Shown in pieces: positions 19,148 through 21,096 of a stretch of DNA of 21,096 nucleotides (position 1 is the first letter of the stretch; every line of letters starts with the position of its first letter). The notes under the pieces are model-generated. The model did no database searches and was not told the DNA's origin. It was given only the letters and a program-made list of their open reading frames with translations. This stretch comes from Chloroflexota bacterium. GTDB lineage: Bacteria > Chloroflexota > Anaerolineae > B4-G1 > SLSP01. The DNA lies in the NCBI GenBank assembly GCA_022707665.1, contig JAKJAE010000010.1, positions 1 through 21,096 on the forward strand, read 5' to 3'. The translations under genes were made by a program, and so were the position numbers.

Positions 19148-19413
19148 TGCTGAGTGCGAGTGCGAGTGCGAGGGCGTGGGCGTGGGCGAGGCCGAGGCCG
19201 AGTGCGAGGGCGTGGGCGTGGGCGAGTGTGCCAATCCTACCGCAGCCCAACGCCTCACTGATCCGGCAAGTCTACCTCGATGCCAGCATGGGCGATCCTG
19301 TGGCGTTTGCTGCACTGAATGATCTACTGGAGGAGGGGAAATGGCAGAGCAGGAATTGGCGGCGATTCGGAAGCGATGGCGAGGTATCTCGGCAGAGGAC
19401 TGGACGATTCTAG
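19147..19413 (+). CDS. Repeat-bearing protein with TIGR02996-like segment
   Basis: 88 residues from the ATG that overlaps the previous stop. Residues 3-27 are alternating Ser/Arg/Trp with Ala or Pro (SASASARAWAWARPRPSARA, then WAWAS), encoded by 13 hexanucleotide units. Residues about 34-66 (PNASLIRQVYLDASMGDPVAFAALNDLLEEG) align in spacing with the segment at 16726 and 18428. The last ~24 codons overlap the next gene in another frame, so the C-terminus is either spurious or the protein formerly ended differently. Coding is likely given the in-frame repeat and overlap start. Confidence 0.5.
   Translation: MLSASASARAWAWARPRPSARAWAWASVPILPQPNASLIRQVYLDASMGDPVAFAALNDLLEEGKWQSRNWRRFGSDGEVSRQRTGRF
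19152..19229 (+). repeat. Hexanucleotide tandem repeat
   Basis: Thirteen consecutive 6-bp units of the form G[AT]G[TG][GC][CT]: GAGTGC x3, GAGGGC, GTGGGC x2, GAGGCC x2, GAGTGC, GAGGGC, GTGGGC x2, GAGTGT. A 24-bp block (GAGTGC GAGGGC GTGGGC GTGGGC) appears twice (19164-19187, 19200-19223). Gain or loss of units keeps the frame. Confidence 0.85.
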
Positions 19414-19925
19414 GGGACTCGACCACAAATGATCGACTAGTGGTGTCCGTGGAAACCGATGTGCCGACATCCGATGCCGAAGCTATCTATCTAGCTCCGA
19501 GAGACATCTTCGCACTCATCAAGGCAGTCGAGGAGCGGGATGCGATCATTCACGACCTGACGCTAGACGCATCCACTCTGTCCCGGCGAGCAGTGGAGGA
19601 GTTTGCGGCGGGGCTGTGGGATTGGGTGAACATTGAGCGTCAACGCCACCAGATGACCACTGATTTTGATACCGGGGCTGCGTGTGCGTTGGGGGTGGTC
19701 CAGGCGCGTATCGATGAATTGCGAGCGTCTGGCACTGCTCCCGACCCTCTCCCGCCCGATCAGGTGCGGGCTGAGAACGAACGATTGCGGGAGAGACTGC
19801 GTGCGATACGGTGTCGGGTGGAGGATTACTTGGACACGTTGGGGAATTGCGGAGGCAGATGGGCAGGCGTAGAGGCGGCATTGAATCGACTGCGAGAGAT
19901 GGCGAGTGAGGAGGTGACACGATGA
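19341..19925 (+). CDS. Phage accessory protein with coiled coil (Ead/Ea22-like style)
   Basis: 194 residues, ATG preceded by GGAGGAGGGGAA; it overlaps the previous frame by 73 bp. N-terminal IRKRWRGISAEDWTILGD and YLAPRDIFALIKAVEERDAII recall a loose group of early phage proteins (Ead/Ea22-like) that begin 'ia.l.a..tpg.W'. Residues about 65-120 are helical; about 140-165 (DQVRAENERLRERLRAIRCRVEDYL, split) are a coiled coil. The gene ends EEVTR-stop, a result of the next gene's ribosome binding site GAGGAGGTGA. Function unknown. Confidence 0.6.
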   Translation: MAEQELAAIRKRWRGISAEDWTILGDSTTNDRLVVSVETDVPTSDAEAIYLAPRDIFALIKAVEERDAIIHDLTLDASTLSRRAVEEFAAGLWDWVNIERQRHQMTTDFDTGAACALGVVQARIDELRASGTAPDPLPPDQVRAENERLRERLRAIRCRVEDYLDTLGNCGGRWAGVEAALNRLREMASEEVTR

Positions 19926-20248
19926 GCATGGCTGATAGCCGGGTCTGTGTGTGTGGCATGGCTATGTCGGACCATTGCACTCTGTACGGATGCGGCAACC
20001 CGACCGAGTCAGTCAATCATACCTGCGTCCATCATGGGGATTGCGAAGTGATGATTGCTTCGAGGGATCGAGCCATCTGCGAGCAAGCCCGGATCATTGC
20101 TGGCCTGCGCCAGCAGATCGGCGAGTTACTGAGTGGGTGCGGCAGCAACTCTTGCAAGGTGCAACGCCCGCATGGGCAGGGCAATAACGGGCCGTGTCGG
20201 TGTGTGGAGAGGTTGAGGGCGGCAAGAGGCGAGGAGGTCACACGATGA
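19922..20248 (+). CDS. Cys-rich small hypothetical protein
   Basis: 108 residues, ATGA overlap with the gene before. N-terminal Cys/His cluster: RVCVCGMAMSDHC, LYGCGNPTES, NHTCVHHGDC. A helix follows (about 46-70, SRDRAICEQARIIAGLRQQIGELL), then a second Cys group (GCGSNSCK, GPCRCVERL). It probably binds zinc. Ends EEVTR-stop like the preceding gene, for the same reason. Confidence 0.6.
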   Translation: MSMADSRVCVCGMAMSDHCTLYGCGNPTESVNHTCVHHGDCEVMIASRDRAICEQARIIAGLRQQIGELLSGCGSNSCKVQRPHGQGNNGPCRCVERLRAARGEEVTR

Positions 20249-20436
20249 AAGGCAGACTGCTGGAGTTGATCGAGGGCGCTTGTGATGAAGCCTCACGCCC
20301 AGGCAGGGATGGTGGCGAGCCGGTTTCGGAAGCCACATACTCGCTTGCGAAGCTATTTGCGCAATCGCTTCCTGACGATCTGCCCGCACCACAAAGGGTA
20401 ATCGTGAGCCACAACGGTGGAATAGGTATTGAGTGA
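20245..20436 (+). CDS. Short, possibly truncated phage/plasmid accessory protein
   Basis: 63 residues, ATG overlapping the previous stop and preceded by GAGGAGGTCACACG. PVSEATYSLAKLFAQSLPDDLPAPQRVIVSHNGGIGIE resembles (by memory, not search) the N-terminal part of a mobile-element family in which '...LP.P.V..DPDGEI..EW' is followed by ~60 more residues. Here the frame stops at TGA exactly where the Trp codon (TGG) would be. A nonsense change or natural short form cannot be told apart. Confidence 0.5.
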   Translation: MKGRLLELIEGACDEASRPGRDGGEPVSEATYSLAKLFAQSLPDDLPAPQRVIVSHNGGIGIE

Positions 20437-20611
20437 TGTCCGCATACGCCGCAGCGAGCCAGTGAGTGGCGATGTGTTGCTACAGTGGGCCGAGAAGTGG
20501 ATAGATAGGGGTGTCAACAGGTCAGACGGGGAACTGGTGCAGCGTAGACACTGGGATGCTATCTGCCTGATTCACGGTCTAGTAGCGAGAATCAGGAGAC
20601 TGGGGAGATAA
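20429..20611 (+). CDS. Small hypothetical protein
   Basis: 60 residues from a TTG start that overlaps the end of the preceding gene by 8 bp; no ATG is available nearby. Helical pattern GDVLLQWAEKWIDRG and RRHWDAICLIHGLVARIRRLGR with an amphipathic basic C-terminal helix. Weak ribosome binding site (GGAATAGG). Last gene of the accessory cassette before the AT-rich spacer. Confidence 0.4.
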   Translation: MSDVRIRRSEPVSGDVLLQWAEKWIDRGVNRSDGELVQRRHWDAICLIHGLVARIRRLGR

Positions 20612-20703
20612 CTGCTAAAGGGGTATTTTATATGTAGTATGGTTATATACTATATAGACAAAGAAGGTCTTTAATATAACATGAATGGGCGAATCATAAT
20701 TCA
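20612..20703 (+). promoter_or_regulatory. AT-rich spacer with upstream promoter-like leader
   Basis: Strongly AT-rich against GC-rich surroundings. Holds a TAGTAT - GGTTAT - ATACTA dyad (20635-20652), a -10-like TATACT (20646-20651) followed by AGACAAAGAAGGTCT, and an 8-codon frame (20681-20704, MNGRIIIH). No good -35. Its TATACT plus AGACAAAGA leader matches the promoter at 20704-20733. Confidence 0.45.
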
Positions 20704-20733
20704 TTGACCATTATCCTCCTTGTCATGTATACT
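20704..20733 (+). promoter_or_regulatory. Promoter of the HNH/packaging genes
   Basis: TTGACC (20704-20709), 18-bp spacer, TATACT (20728-20733), reading into the HNH gene. The leader is ~20 nt with AGAGGA before the TTG start. Probably drives the packaging and structural genes beyond the right edge. Confidence 0.7.
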
Positions 20734-20758
20734 TATTGTGAGACAAAGAGGATCTCCA

Positions 20759-21049
20759 TTGCCATCACGATTACCTACCCACCGAACACCCCGAGCCATC
20801 CTCAGCGATGGCAGGGGTTCTTCTGCCCGTAGAGGCTACGGTTCAAGGTGGCGGAAGCTGCGGGCACTGGTCCTGTCCCTGCACCCGATCTGCCAACAGT
20901 GCCAGCGGAAGGCGGCAAAGGATGTAGACCACATCCTGGCCAGGGCGAAGGGGGGAACGGACGACCCCACGAATCTACAGGCGCTGTGCCACAGTTGCCA
21001 CAGTCGAAAGACAGCGACGGTGGACGGTGGATACGGGCGAAGTGGGTAG
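20759..21049 (+). CDS. HNH endonuclease, packaging-associated
   Basis: 96 residues; the TTG at 20759 is chosen because it follows AGAGGA and lies after the promoter (an earlier TTG at 20720 would be upstream of the transcription start). SARRGYGSRWRKLRALVLSLHP, then ICQQCQRKAAKDVDHILARAKGGTDDPTNLQALCHSCHSRKT (split here by reading) contains the two CxxC zinc ligands, the catalytic DH of the HNH fold and the final N..L..CH..K.T. Small HNH proteins of this type sit beside terminase genes in cos phages and assist DNA end cutting. The terminase itself would lie to the right of this window. Family call is firm; packaging role is by analogy. Confidence 0.88.
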   Translation: MPSRLPTHRTPRAILSDGRGSSARRGYGSRWRKLRALVLSLHPICQQCQRKAAKDVDHILARAKGGTDDPTNLQALCHSCHSRKTATVDGGYGRSG

Positions 21050-21096
21050 GGGGTGTTTATCCCTGAGCAATTGTCCAAGTGACCGTATGTTCAGCG

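Overview
This window is a stretch of a temperate, tailed (siphovirus-like) double-stranded DNA phage genome. Its host is probably a planctomycete of the Gemmata group. The host call rests on high GC, long proline-rich secreted proteins, and above all on four proteins that end in, or contain, a segment like the 'ADWLEERGD..AE.LR' repeat-companion domain (TIGR02996), which is greatly expanded in Gemmata-type planctomycetes. The host call is inference. The phage call is firm: tail-fibre repeats, tyrosine integrase, excisionase-like HTH protein, primase-helicase, RusA resolvase and HNH endonuclease all lie in one compact, overlapping gene array.

Layout from left to right. (1) 2-1516: 3' part of a tail-fibre gene. 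(2) 1563-5098: eight or nine small genes for membrane or exported proteins. They include a holin-like protein, a membrane-anchored papain/C39-like cysteine peptidase candidate, a thioredoxin-like exported protein and a Cys-rich peptide; this is the likely lysis/envelope block. (3) 5141-6340: a self-contained unit with a near-consensus promoter, four small genes (one ribbon-helix-helix protein), two copies of a G/C hairpin leader and an intrinsic terminator. (4) 6390-8121: integrase, attP and excisionase. The attP core is the 3' part of a tRNA-Ser(GCU) gene, flanked by 22-bp direct repeats. (5) 8132-9064: two leftward genes (zinc-ribbon membrane protein, ribbon-helix-helix protein) and a divergent promoter region full of TTGCGG/CCGCAA half-sites, the best candidate for the lysogeny switch. 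(6) 9124-16102: rightward early genes. These are a zinc-finger protein, a phage-encoded CsrA, a structured intergenic RNA, a UvrD-type helicase, an SSB-like protein, an AEP primase-helicase, an iteron array (likely origin), a sigma-70-like factor, a protein ending in a beta-clamp motif, and RusA. (7) 16145-20611: a cassette of small accessory genes, many joined by ATGA/GTGA overlaps, with gene remnants at 16954-17280. (8) 20612-20758: an AT-rich double-promoter region. (9) 20759-21049: an HNH endonuclease that probably precedes the terminase genes beyond the right edge.

The tRNA fragment lies in the middle with phage genes on both sides and no intact tRNA or host gene nearby. The sequence therefore represents the excised or circular (attP) form rather than an integrated prophage.

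The most interesting items are a two-domain structured RNA between csrA and the helicase with a possible alternative pairing to the helicase ribosome binding site, the switch region, the iteron origin, the recurring PF[RH]GKA motif in two replication proteins, and the repeated planctomycete C-terminal segment.
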